The notes beneath the pieces were generated by a model, which saw only the letters and a list, made by a program, of their open reading frames with translations, searched no databases and was not told the origin of the DNA. Shown piece by piece: positions 33,203 through 41,910 of a stretch of DNA of 64,000 nt (within the stretch, counting starts at the first letter, position 1; each line of letters starts with the position of its first letter). This DNA comes from JBBWZH01 sp035544115 (GTDB lineage: Bacteria; Actinomycetota; Actinomycetes; Mycobacteriales; CADCTP01), in contig OY970235.1 in NCBI GenBank assembly GCA_963714145.1, positions 1,178,001 to 1,242,000 on the forward strand, in the 5' to 3' direction. A program made the position numbers and the translations under genes.

Positions 33203-34647
33203 TGGACTTCTGGGATCAGCGGAGCGGTCGGCTGCGGCCCGCCGGTGACGGCCTCGGCGAGCCCGAGCCGGCGCTGCACCTCGTCCAGCGGGGCCAGGTA
33301 GGCGACCTTCTCGTACTTGCCGCCGCGGCGCGCGGGCTTCATGTCGTCGTAGATCTTCCAGAGTTCCTCGACGCTGGCGCCGTCCGAGGAGGTGACCGGG
33401 ATGTGCCCGGTGAAGCAGTCCGTGTCGGTGGTCTCCAGGGTGAACTTCACCCGCTTGGCCATGTCCTTCTCGACCTCGGCGTGGAACGGCACGAAGAAGC
33501 AGGGCGACACGATGTCGTGGGTGTTCTTGCCTAGCCGGGCCTGCAGCCAGGTCAGCGTGGCCCGCATCGCCTCGTCGGTCTCACCCGGGATGCCCAGGAT
33601 CATGGTGGCCTGCACGCCGATCCCGGCCCTGGTCAGGGTGCCCAGCGCCCGCTCGGTGACCTCGACCTTGACCGGCCGGCCGAGCTTCTTCAGCAGCGTC
33701 CAGTCCAGCGTCTCGACGCCGACCAGCAGCCGGAAGCAGCCGGACTTGCGCAGCATCCGGGCCATGTCGTCGTCGATCAGGTCCGGCCGGGCCTTGGCCT
33801 CCCACTCGAACTTGCCCTCCAGCCCGGACTCCTCGATCGCCGCGCAGAGCGCCTTCATCCGGTCGACGTCCTCGACGAAGTCGTCGTCCTCGATCCGGAT
33901 CCGGTCGAAGCCGTAGATCTCGATCAGCTCGCGGATCTCGGCGACCACCCGCTGCGCGCTGTGCCGGCGCTGCCCGACCCCCCACTGGTGCTTGGAGTAG
34001 CAGTAGGCGCAGGCGTACGAGCAGCCCCGGCTGGTGATCACGTTGCCGGACCGGCCGCGCGAGATGGTCCGGTAGTGGTCCATGTCGGCCAGGTCCCGGG
34101 CCGGCATCGGCAGCACGTCCAGGGCCTGGATCTGCGGCCCCATCGGGGTTTCGACGACGTTGCCGTCCTCGTCCCGGAAGGCGATGCCGCGGATCTTGCC
34201 GAAGTTGGCCCGGCCGTGCCGCCCCCACTCCGAGACGATGTGCGAGAACGCGTACTCGCCCTCGCCGCGGACCACCACGTCCACCGCGTCCGCCTCGATC
34301 AGCTGCCGGGCCACCGGGGTGGCGCCGACGCCGCCGAGCACGGTCAGCGCGTTCGGCCGCAGCGCCCGGGTCTCGGCCACCAGCCGCAGCCCGTTCTTCA
34401 GGCTGGACGTCAGCGCCTGCACCCCGACGATGTCGGGCTGGTTCCCGGCCAGGAACGCGCTCGGCGGCGCGAGCGGCCGGTCCAGCACGAACAGCTGGTC
34501 GTCGATGTACTTGACATCGACACCCTCGGTTCGGTGGAAGGTGCCGGCCCGCAGCGTCGCCGCGATCGACAGCAAGCCGATCTGCGGTGCCGAGATCGAC
34601 TCGCCGGAGTACGACGAGCGCCGGGCGTTCACCAGAAGTACCTGCAT
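33199..34647 (-). CDS. Cobalamin-binding radical SAM protein, ThnP-like position; first gene of the operon
   Basis: A 482-aa protein. The N-terminal B12-binding domain includes VGVQALTSSLKNGLRLVAE, VLGGVGATPVAR and DVVVRGEGEYAF. The radical SAM motif is SRGCSYACAYCYSKH near residue 208, followed by RIEDDDFVEDVDRM and GIPGETDEAMRATL in the barrel. ATG at 34647 has AGGAAGGG rather far upstream (about 14 nt). It is the promoter-proximal gene of the 26-kb leftward operon. It is the third radical SAM/B12 enzyme of the set, matching the ThnK/L/P count; ThnP is the positional match. Its reaction is unknown. Confidence 0.85.
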   Translation of the reverse strand: MQVLLVNARRSSYSGESISAPQIGLLSIAATLRAGTFHRTEGVDVKYIDDQLFVLDRPLAPPSAFLAGNQPDIVGVQALTSSLKNGLRLVAETRALRPNALTVLGGVGATPVARQLIEADAVDVVVRGEGEYAFSHIVSEWGRHGRANFGKIRGIAFRDEDGNVVETPMGPQIQALDVLPMPARDLADMDHYRTISRGRSGNVITSRGCSYACAYCYSKHQWGVGQRRHSAQRVVAEIRELIEIYGFDRIRIEDDDFVEDVDRMKALCAAIEESGLEGKFEWEAKARPDLIDDDMARMLRKSGCFRLLVGVETLDWTLLKKLGRPVKVEVTERALGTLTRAGIGVQATMILGIPGETDEAMRATLTWLQARLGKNTHDIVSPCFFVPFHAEVEKDMAKRVKFTLETTDTDCFTGHIPVTSSDGASVEELWKIYDDMKPARRGGKYEKVAYLAPLDEVQRRLGLAEAVTGGPQPTAPLIPEVQ

Positions 34648-34789
34648 CGTCGCGCCGACCCTTCCTCTACCGGTACGTCCGGGCAGGCGGCAGCCAGAGC
34701 CGGCTCGCCGTCCGCACCGGGTGTGCGCTAGGTGTTGGCATGGATGCCCGCGTCAGCCCGACCCGACCATCCGTATGCCCTGGTCGCTC

Positions 34790-34818
34790 TTACGTACTTT
34801 GTGTCGTTACGTACGTAC
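34790..34818. promoter_or_regulatory. TTACGTAC direct repeats in the operon promoter region
   Basis: TTACGTAC occurs at 34790-34797 and 34807-34814, and the second runs into a further GTACGTAC. The copies are 17 bp apart, about 145-170 bp upstream of the ThnP-like start, in an otherwise gene-free 309-bp interval (34648-34956). TACGTA is self-palindromic, so dimer binding is plausible. This is a candidate site for the LysR-like or a SARP regulator. No convincing -10/-35 pair could be chosen. Confidence 0.4.
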
Positions 34819-34913
34819 CTCGTCGCGTAGGGCCAGCTTCGCACTCATACCGACCCGGCAGTAGATATGCACTATTGAGAACCCACGAGTCGCATGACTG
34901 GGTGGCATAGCCC

Positions 34914-34955
34914 GCGTCCCGACGGTGGCCCCCGCCCGGGCCCCCGTCGGGACGC
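34914..34955 (-). terminator. Hairpin terminator directly after the LysR-like gene
   Basis: GCGTCCCGACGG (34914-34925) and CCGTCGGGACGC (34944-34955) form a perfect 12-bp stem with an 18-nt loop. It begins 2 bp beyond the regulator's stop codon. There is no U-tract, as usual in high-GC actinomycetes. It should separate the regulator transcript from the biosynthetic operon that follows on the same strand. Confidence 0.7.
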
Positions 34956-34956
34956 A

Positions 34957-36465
34957 TCAGCCGGCCAGTCCGGCGGACAGGCCGGTGGACATCTGGGTGG
35001 CCGGGCGGCGGACCGCGCCGACCCGCCCCGCCGCCCCGCCCGGGCCGGGCAGCAGGCCCGGTTCCCGCCCGCGCAGGCTCTCCAGCGCCGAGCCGAACGC
35101 CGCCTCCGAGTCCGCGGCCAGATCCACCAGCCGGCGGCCGACCTCGGTCAGCGCCGCCCCGCGCGGCCCGCGGACCAGCAGCCGCCGGCCGAGCCGTTCC
35201 TCCAGCCGGCTCAGCCGGCGGGACAGGGCCGGCTGAGTGATCGACAGCAGCGAGGCGGCCCGGTTGATGCTGCCGCTGGCCGCGATCGCCCGCAGCAGGT
35301 GCAGGTCGCCGGAGTCCAGCTCCGGGTCCCGGGACCGGACCTGCCGGCTGTCCACATGGGACGGCAGGCTGCGCAGCGCGTCCGGATCCACCGGTGGCAC
35401 CAGGTCGGCCAGGTCCTCCGCGCGCAGCGGGAAACCGGGCGAGGCCGCGTACACCGGGTTGCGGGTCTGCGCCACGGCGAGGTAGCCGTGCCGCAGCAGG
35501 CCGAGCAGCAGCGAGCGCAGCTGCGGCCCGATCACGGTCGGGTCGACGTGCAGCACGTGCCGGCGTACCACCGGCTCGCGCAGCGGCCGGCGCACCATCG
35601 AGGTGTCGCCCAGTGGCGGCATCGACACCGGTGACACCAGCCCGACCCGGTGCCCGTGCAGCAGCAGGCTGCGCCGCACCGACCGGGACGCCGAGACGTC
35701 GCCGATCTTCGGCACGAAGCCGGCCGCCGAGCAGACCGTGTTGAGCAGGTCGACGCCGGGCCCGGGGCCGACGATCCACTCGTCGTCGGCCAGGTCGGCC
35801 AGCGAGACCAGGCCCTGGCTGGCCGCCGGGTGCCGCTCCGGCAGGGTCACCCAGAGCGGCTCGTCCAGCACCCACTGGCTGGCCGAGAGCCGGTTCAGCA
35901 CCGGGACCTGGCCGGGGATGTGCCAGAGGTAGACCGCGTCCACGCAGCGCCGCTCGAACAGCTCGCGGCCCTCGTCCGGGTCGGCGCTGACCACGGTCAG
36001 CACCAGCTTGCGCAGCCGTGGCGCCAGGTAGTCGATCACCCAGTCGCCCCAGCCGCGGCCGATGCCGGCCAGCCGCAGGGTGGGTAGGTGCGGCGGGCCG
36101 GCCGTGTCGGGGCGGATCAGCACCTGGCTGACCACCTTGCCGAGCTCGTCCCGGAACCGGGTGGCGGCCACCAGCAGCCGCTCGCCGGCGCCGGTCAGGC
36201 GCAGGTCCTCCGGCCCGTGCGCGACGAGCTGCACGTCGAGTTGGCGCTCCAGGCGGGCCAGCCGGCGTTCGGCGACCCGCTGCGTCACACCGGCGCGTTT
36301 GGCGGCGTTACGCAGGTTGCGGGTGTCGGCCAGGCCACGGAGCAGGTCGAGGTCGGTCTGGGTCAGGCCCGGGGCCCGGCTGGGCAGCTGCGCCCGGCCC
36401 CGCCCCTCGTCGGCCTGGTGGTCGGAGAGTCGGGTGGGTGGGCGCGCGGGTGCACGCGGCGACAT
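34957..36465 (-). CDS. LysR-like regulator with HTH domains at both ends (compare ThnI)
   Basis: A 502-aa protein, well over the usual 300 for LysR. An N-terminal HTH (DLLRGLADTRNLRNAAKRAG, then VTQRVAERRLARLERQL) leads into an effector-binding-like domain (residues about 110-330). A second complete LysR-type HTH follows near 400-460 (LLRAIAASGSINRAAS, ITQPALSRRLSRLEERLGRRLL). ATG at 36465 has AAAGGAGG 11 nt upstream; a TTG 15 codons earlier is less likely. A LysR-type activator, ThnI, controls thienamycin genes, and this gene sits at the head of the comparable gene block. The effector is unknown. Confidence 0.85.
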   Translation of the reverse strand: MSPRAPARPPTRLSDHQADEGRGRAQLPSRAPGLTQTDLDLLRGLADTRNLRNAAKRAGVTQRVAERRLARLERQLDVQLVAHGPEDLRLTGAGERLLVAATRFRDELGKVVSQVLIRPDTAGPPHLPTLRLAGIGRGWGDWVIDYLAPRLRKLVLTVVSADPDEGRELFERRCVDAVYLWHIPGQVPVLNRLSASQWVLDEPLWVTLPERHPAASQGLVSLADLADDEWIVGPGPGVDLLNTVCSAAGFVPKIGDVSASRSVRRSLLLHGHRVGLVSPVSMPPLGDTSMVRRPLREPVVRRHVLHVDPTVIGPQLRSLLLGLLRHGYLAVAQTRNPVYAASPGFPLRAEDLADLVPPVDPDALRSLPSHVDSRQVRSRDPELDSGDLHLLRAIAASGSINRAASLLSITQPALSRRLSRLEERLGRRLLVRGPRGAALTEVGRRLVDLAADSEAAFGSALESLRGREPGLLPGPGGAAGRVGAVRRPATQMSTGLSAGLAG

Positions 36466-36622
36466 CGTGCCGCTCGCCTCCTTTGCAGCGTCGGCGTCCG
36501 GCTGTAGCAACTCGCCGACGACTCTCCCTCGCGCCTCTTACAGTTCGCTTACCACTGGCTCCCATAACGGAATACCCGGCGCCGGGAGCGGCGTCGGGGC
36601 GGGGGCGGGTGGCTGTGGCCGG

Positions 36623-37543
36623 CTACCGGCCGAAGCCACCGCCATATGTGGTGAGCGCGGTTTTCAGGTCCTCGATCCGGGTCTGGTCGAAGCCGCGGTC
36701 CCGGCCGGCCAGCCGCAGCAGCCAGCCGATCAGGCTGCCGGTGAACCCCCAGACCAGCGTGCCGGCGACCAGGAACGCCGGCCCGACGTAGCCGGTCGGG
36801 TAGCGCACCTGGAACCGGCCGGCCGGCTCGGCCAGGCTGGCCAGCGGCACCCAGCTGGCCCGGGTGATCTCGGCGCCGTCGGGCACCAGCTCCGGCGCCG
36901 GCCCGGGCCAGTGCGCCAGCACCGGCGTGACCAGGTAGTCGGTCCAGGCCAGCCGCAGCACCGGCAGCGTGCCCACCAGCCGCAGCCCGCCCGCCGGCAG
37001 GCCCGCCTCCTCGCCGGCCTCGCGGACCGCGGCCGCTCGCGGGCCCTCGCCGGCGACCAGCGAGCCACCCGGAAAGGTCACCTCGGCCGGGTGCTCCCGC
37101 AGCCGATCGGACCGCTGCACCAGCAGCACGGCGGCCCCGTCCGGCCCTGGATCGGGGCCACCGCCGGCCGCACCGGGCGCACCGCCGTCCGGGCCAGGTT
37201 CTGCTGAGCCGCGCACCGCGGCGCCCCGGGCCGGGGAACCGGGCGCGTGGCCGGCGGTCGTGCGGGCGTCCGCCGTGGCGGAGTCGGCCGTGCGGGAGTC
37301 GGGCGGGCGGGCGTCCGCCGGGGCGGAGTCGGGCGTGCGGGAGTCGGGCGGGCGGGAGTCCGCCGGGGCGGAGTCGGGCGTGCGGGAGTCGGGCGGGGCG
37401 GAGTCGGCGATGGCGAGCAGGATGGCGGACGGGCGACCGCCGGGGGTGCCGTCCAGCCGGTAGCGTTCCAGCTCCGGTGCGGGCTCGGTGCCGGCCCGGC
37501 GGGCCAGGGCCGCCAGCCAGTCCGGGCCGTCCGGCTGGTCCAT
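36623..37543 (-). CDS. CoA-type Nudix hydrolase (compare ThnR)
   Basis: A 306-aa protein. The segment LREHPAEVTFPGGSLVAGEG followed by AAAVREAGEEAGL holds a complete Nudix box (Gx5Ex7REUxEExGU), and the LRxHPGxxxFPGG lead-in marks the CoA pyrophosphatase subfamily. Such enzymes cleave CoA to 4'-phosphopantetheine and 3',5'-ADP. In thienamycin biosynthesis ThnR starts CoA trimming toward the cysteamine side chain in this way. Before the Nudix fold lies a roughly 60-residue insert of PDSRTPDSAPAD repeats (nt about 37255-37405). ATG at 37543 is 8 nt from GGGAG; a GTG at 37552 is the alternative. A housekeeping role is possible, because no ThnH or ThnT partner is visible here. Confidence 0.82.
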   Translation of the reverse strand: MDQPDGPDWLAALARRAGTEPAPELERYRLDGTPGGRPSAILLAIADSAPPDSRTPDSAPADSRPPDSRTPDSAPADARPPDSRTADSATADARTTAGHAPGSPARGAAVRGSAEPGPDGGAPGAAGGGPDPGPDGAAVLLVQRSDRLREHPAEVTFPGGSLVAGEGPRAAAVREAGEEAGLPAGGLRLVGTLPVLRLAWTDYLVTPVLAHWPGPAPELVPDGAEITRASWVPLASLAEPAGRFQVRYPTGYVGPAFLVAGTLVWGFTGSLIGWLLRLAGRDRGFDQTRIEDLKTALTTYGGGFGR

Positions 37544-37776
37544 TTCGGTCACTCCCGGTAACTAGCGACGGCCGGACGGGCCTTTCAGCCAGAGCTGAAT
37601 GGCGGCGCCCGACTGGGGCGAGTGGCCAAGCCTAGGTGTGCACGGGCCGGCCCGGGCAGGTACAGCTATGCCGGGATCGTCCCGCGGTTATGCGGACCGG
37701 CCAGCAGCCGGCCGGCCGTCCGACCGCTCCGGCACGATCATCGTGCCGCCCCCCGGACCCTGGAGGTCGCCCGCCC

Positions 37777-40700
37777 ATGAACAGCCGCCGTCTTCGAGCC
37801 CGACCCGTCCGCGTGTTCCGCGGCCTGGTCGTCGGGCTGGCCGTGCCGGCCGTGGTGCTCAGCCTGGCGACCGGTTCGGCGAGCGCCAAGCCGGGCCCGA
37901 ACGCCGCGGCCGAGGCGGACCTCCCGGCGACCGTGCCGGCCGCGACCGCGCCGGCCAGCGTGCCGGCCGCGCAGCGGGCCGCCGTGCTCGGCACCGGCTG
38001 GCAGAAGTCCGCCGACCGGGCGGTGGCCACCAGCGGCGACGCGGACGGGCTGCACCTGCTGATCGCCGACGCCGCGCACGGCTACGCCTGGCGCACGCTG
38101 GCCACGCTGTCCGAGCCGGGCATCGAGGCGGACAAGTGGATCGGCAACCTGTGCGTGACCGGCTCCGGCAAGCGCGCCGTGATCGTGTACGCGCCGCGCA
38201 CGTTCACCAACAAGGAGGACCTGGCCGCGCGCGGTGGCTTCACCGCGATCGTCGACCTGGCCAGCGGCGCGGTCAGCAAGCTGCCGATCATGACCACGCT
38301 GGCCTACTACAACCCCGGCTGCGGCGCGGCGGAGCAGGCGATCCTCACCCAGGAGGGCACCGGGTCCCAGCACAAGACCCGGCTGATCCCGCTCGACACG
38401 GCCACCGCCGCGCTCGGCGCGAGGGTCGAGGTACCCGGCCAGCTCACCTCCGCGGTGCCCACCGCGGCCGGTATCGTCGCCGCCGACAACGGCAAGCTGG
38501 TCCGCGTCGACGCCAAGGGCACCCGCCGGGTCCTGGCCCTCACCACCGGTGTGCCGTTCCGGCTCGCCGCGGACGCCAGCGGTGGCGTGGTCTTCATGGA
38601 GCAGCACGGCAAGGACCAGGCCCAGGTGCGCCGCAGCACGGTGCCGGCCGGCCTCGCCCGCGGCGCCGTGAGCACGCTCGCGGCCGGCGCGCTGACCGGG
38701 ATGGACGTGGCCAGCGGCAGGGGCGGCCGGGTCTTCCTCACCGGCGCCGGCACCCGTACCGCGACCGCGCTGCCGGCCGGCGTCTCGACGCTCGCCGCGC
38801 CGGTCGGCGCGCGGCCGTCGCTGCAGGGCACGCTCGCCGTCACCGCGGTCGAGCAGTCCCGCCAGCCCGGGGCGTCGATCGACCCGACCGCGGCCCAGCC
38901 GTTCAACGTGACCGCGACCGCGATCGCGACCGGCAGGAAGGTCACCTTCTCGGTGCTGCCGACCGCGGCCGTCCCGGCCGGTCCGGCCGCGGCCGGCCGC
39001 GCGCTCAGCCCGGCGATCCGGATCGCGCCGAGGACGGCCGGCACGCCGCGCGCCGCCGGCGGCGCCGCGCCGACCGGTCCGGTGACCGCGGCCGGCGACC
39101 CGCACAGCCCGGCCGACTTCGCCGACCGGTACTGCTCGGTGCCGCGCAACGACCCGGCGAACCAGGCGATGCAGCCCAAGCCGCGGCAGGTGGAGTGGGC
39201 CGTCGACCAGGCGGTGCGCAACGTGCTGACGGTGAGCCGGCCGGCGAACTGGAAGAACCTCGGGATGCCGTCGTACACCCCGCAGGGGCTGTTCCCGGGC
39301 GAGACGCTGAACGGCGGCGGGTTCGTGCCGCCGCAGATCATGCTCGGGGTCGCCGCGCAGGAGTCGAACCTCTGGGAGGCCGCGCGGTTCGCGGTGGCGG
39401 GCAGCACCGCGAACCCGCTGATCGGCAACTACTTCGGCAACAACATCTACAACTCCGACCCGAACGACGACTGGACGATCAACTGGGCCGACGCCGACTG
39501 CGGCTACGGCGTCACCCAGGTCACCGACGGGATGCGGCTGGCCGGCCACACCAAGCCCGGCGAGACCGCCTACCCGTACCAGACCCAGCGCGCGGTCGCG
39601 CTGGACTTCGCGGTCAACGTCGCGGCCGGGCTGAAGATCCTCGAACAGAAGTGGAACCAGGTCCGGGGCGCCGGCTTGACGATCAACAACGGCGACTCGT
39701 CCAAGATCGAGAACTGGTACCTCGCGGTCTGGGCGTACAACTCCGGCTTCCACCCGAACCTCAACAACGGCACGCCGTGGGGCGTCGGCTGGGCGAACAA
39801 CCCGGCCAACCCGCACTACCCGGCGAACCGCGAGGCGTTCCTGGACGTCACCTACAACGACGCGGCGCACCCGCAGGACTGGCCGTACGAAGAGAAGGTG
39901 ATCGGCTGGGCCGGCCACCCGATCACCGGGTACGAGGCGCCGAACACCGCGGTCGTCGGCTACCGCCCGGCCTCGTGGAACGGCGGCGTCCTGGACCCCA
40001 ACCCCGCCATCGACCGGATGACCCCGGGCTCCGGCGCCTACAACCGGCGCACCGCGCAGGCCCCGCCGCGGCAGTTCTGCGACAGCACCAACAACTGCGC
40101 CTACGGCACCTCGCAGACCCCGAACGCGCCGGACGTGGTCGGTGAGCCGGCCGGCCCGTGCCAGCACAAGAACACCGCCGGCCAGTACGACCTGCAGTGC
40201 TGGTACCACAACGTGAACAACACCTGGAAGTCGACCTGCTCGCAAACCTGCGGCCTCGAACTGCTCCGGTTCGACCCGGGCTTCGCCTACCAGGACGACG
40301 GCAACTCCAATCCGCCGAACTGCTCGCTGGCCGGGCTGCCGTCCGGCGCGCTGGTGATCGACGACGTGCCGGCCGGCACCCCGGTGATCCGGGGCGGCTG
40401 CACCAGGCCGGGCACCGACGCCGGCACGTTCACCCTCAACTACAAGCCGGACGGCGCCGGGCAGTACCCCGGCAAGATGGACACCCACCAGCTCGGCGCC
40501 GGCTTCGGCGGGCACTTCTGGTTCACCCACACCCGCACCGCCAGCGCCCAGGGCGGCAAGCTGGAGGTGTCGGCGACCTGGCAGTTCAGCGGGACGCAGC
40601 TCGGGTTCGGCCGGGTCTGGGTGCACCTGCCCGACCTGGGCGCGCAGACCGCGCTCGCCCGGTACGTGGTCACCACCACGTGGGGCGACCGGGTCGCGGT

Positions 40701-41814
40701 GCTCAGCCAGCCGAGCGCCAACAACCGGTGGGTCTCGATCGGCGTGTGGCAGTTCTCCAACAAGCCGAAGATCACGCTCAGCTCGGTCACCCCGGACGGC
40801 ACCGGCGACAAGGACATCGCGTTCGACGCGGTCGCCTACCAGCCGCTGCCCGGCGTCGAGACGATCAAGATCCTGCACTGGAACCTGGACGGCGCCAAGG
40901 ACAACGCCGGCAACTACGACGTGGTCGACCGGTTCGTCCAGGAGATCCTGGCCAAGCAGCCGGACGTGATCTCGATGAACGAGATCTGCGAGCGGCAGTT
41001 CGTCCGGGTCGGCGACGAGCTGCGGGACGCCGGCTACACCGTGCAGGGCTATTACCACGCCAGCCAGTTGGTGGTACCGAACTGCTTCACCAGCCATCAA
41101 CCACCGGGCGAGTTCCCACCGGAGACCCGGACCTCGGCCGGCAACGCGATCTTCATGCGCGGCACGATGGTCAGCCATCAGGGCTGGGTGTTCAACGGGG
41201 CCGACCCGACCGTCCCGCAGGGGCGGCTGGTGGAGCGGGAGACGATCCAGACGGTGCCGCCGCTCGAGACCCGCAGCGTCGCCTGCGTCACCGCCCGGAT
41301 CGCCAAGGTGTTCCAGGACATCAAGGCGTGCTCGACGCACCTGGCCCAGCGCGACGACAGCCTGCCGAACCCGACGGTCGAGGCCGAGGCCGAACTGCGG
41401 GAGATGGCCCGGGTGTTCGGCCCGGAGGCGAAGACCACGCCGTTCATCCTGGCCGGCGACATGAACACGCCGACCCCGCCGGCCAACACCTCGATGGCCT
41501 ACCTCTACCCGCCCGCGGTGAACACCGCGGACTGGACGAACTCCGGCCAGTTCGCCGAGGTCAACCAGCAGCAGCAGTGCCTGCTGACGATCCCCTGCGA
41601 GATCAGCCAGGGCGGCGTCCCGACGCACCGTACCGACGGCGGCGTCAAGCTCGACTACGTCCTCGGCAGCCGCTGGCAGTTCGTGGTCCCGGTCAACGGC
41701 GTCTCGGTCAACCGCAACGTGGGCACCTGCGACGACGCCCTGCCCGCCCACGACTGCTCCGACCACTGGCTGTTCTACAGCGAACTGGAACTCCCACCCG
41801 CCACCGAGCTCTGA
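37777..41814 (+). CDS. Secreted multidomain protein: transglycosylase-like, golvesin-like and EEP nuclease/phosphatase domains
   Basis: A 1345-aa protein with GGAGG upstream of ATG 37777. A signal peptide (RRLRARPVRVF, hydrophobic core, ATGSASA) is followed by a probable beta-propeller region (residues about 65-370), a lysozyme-like/transglycosylase segment near 524 (GVAAQESNLWEA, DCGYGVTQVTDG), a golvesin C-terminal-like domain near 880-1020 and an endonuclease/exonuclease/phosphatase domain 1028-1343. The EEP residues are all present: HWNLDG, MNEIC, CSTHL, AGDMNTP, KLDYVLG and CSDHW. The combination suggests cell-wall or extracellular DNA degradation. It is divergent from the Nudix gene and not obviously tied to the metabolite operon. 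Confidence 0.85.
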   Translation: MNSRRLRARPVRVFRGLVVGLAVPAVVLSLATGSASAKPGPNAAAEADLPATVPAATAPASVPAAQRAAVLGTGWQKSADRAVATSGDADGLHLLIADAAHGYAWRTLATLSEPGIEADKWIGNLCVTGSGKRAVIVYAPRTFTNKEDLAARGGFTAIVDLASGAVSKLPIMTTLAYYNPGCGAAEQAILTQEGTGSQHKTRLIPLDTATAALGARVEVPGQLTSAVPTAAGIVAADNGKLVRVDAKGTRRVLALTTGVPFRLAADASGGVVFMEQHGKDQAQVRRSTVPAGLARGAVSTLAAGALTGMDVASGRGGRVFLTGAGTRTATALPAGVSTLAAPVGARPSLQGTLAVTAVEQSRQPGASIDPTAAQPFNVTATAIATGRKVTFSVLPTAAVPAGPAAAGRALSPAIRIAPRTAGTPRAAGGAAPTGPVTAAGDPHSPADFADRYCSVPRNDPANQAMQPKPRQVEWAVDQAVRNVLTVSRPANWKNLGMPSYTPQGLFPGETLNGGGFVPPQIMLGVAAQESNLWEAARFAVAGSTANPLIGNYFGNNIYNSDPNDDWTINWADADCGYGVTQVTDGMRLAGHTKPGETAYPYQTQRAVALDFAVNVAAGLKILEQKWNQVRGAGLTINNGDSSKIENWYLAVWAYNSGFHPNLNNGTPWGVGWANNPANPHYPANREAFLDVTYNDAAHPQDWPYEEKVIGWAGHPITGYEAPNTAVVGYRPASWNGGVLDPNPAIDRMTPGSGAYNRRTAQAPPRQFCDSTNNCAYGTSQTPNAPDVVGEPAGPCQHKNTAGQYDLQCWYHNVNNTWKSTCSQTCGLELLRFDPGFAYQDDGNSNPPNCSLAGLPSGALVIDDVPAGTPVIRGGCTRPGTDAGTFTLNYKPDGAGQYPGKMDTHQLGAGFGGHFWFTHTRTASAQGGKLEVSATWQFSGTQLGFGRVWVHLPDLGAQTALARYVVTTTWGDRVAVLSQPSANNRWVSIGVWQFSNKPKITLSSVTPDGTGDKDIAFDAVAYQPLPGVETIKILHWNLDGAKDNAGNYDVVDRFVQEILAKQPDVISMNEICERQFVRVGDELRDAGYTVQGYYHASQLVVPNCFTSHQPPGEFPPETRTSAGNAIFMRGTMVSHQGWVFNGADPTVPQGRLVERETIQTVPPLETRSVACVTARIAKVFQDIKACSTHLAQRDDSLPNPTVEAEAELREMARVFGPEAKTTPFILAGDMNTPTPPANTSMAYLYPPAVNTADWTNSGQFAEVNQQQQCLLTIPCEISQGGVPTHRTDGGVKLDYVLGSRWQFVVPVNGVSVNRNVGTCDDALPAHDCSDHWLFYSELELPPATEL

Positions 41815-41910
41815 CGCTCCCAAGCAGCCGGGCACCCGTCACCCCCCGACGGGTGCCCGGCACCATCATGTCCACCCACCGCCGGTGAACCCCGGCGGCC
41901 CCGGGGTGCT

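Noticed and set aside
37738..41835. 1300-codon open frame antisense to the secreted nuclease-like gene
   Set aside because: Low-complexity Val/Gly/Arg content with no domain; the plus strand has a signal peptide and a complete EEP motif set.
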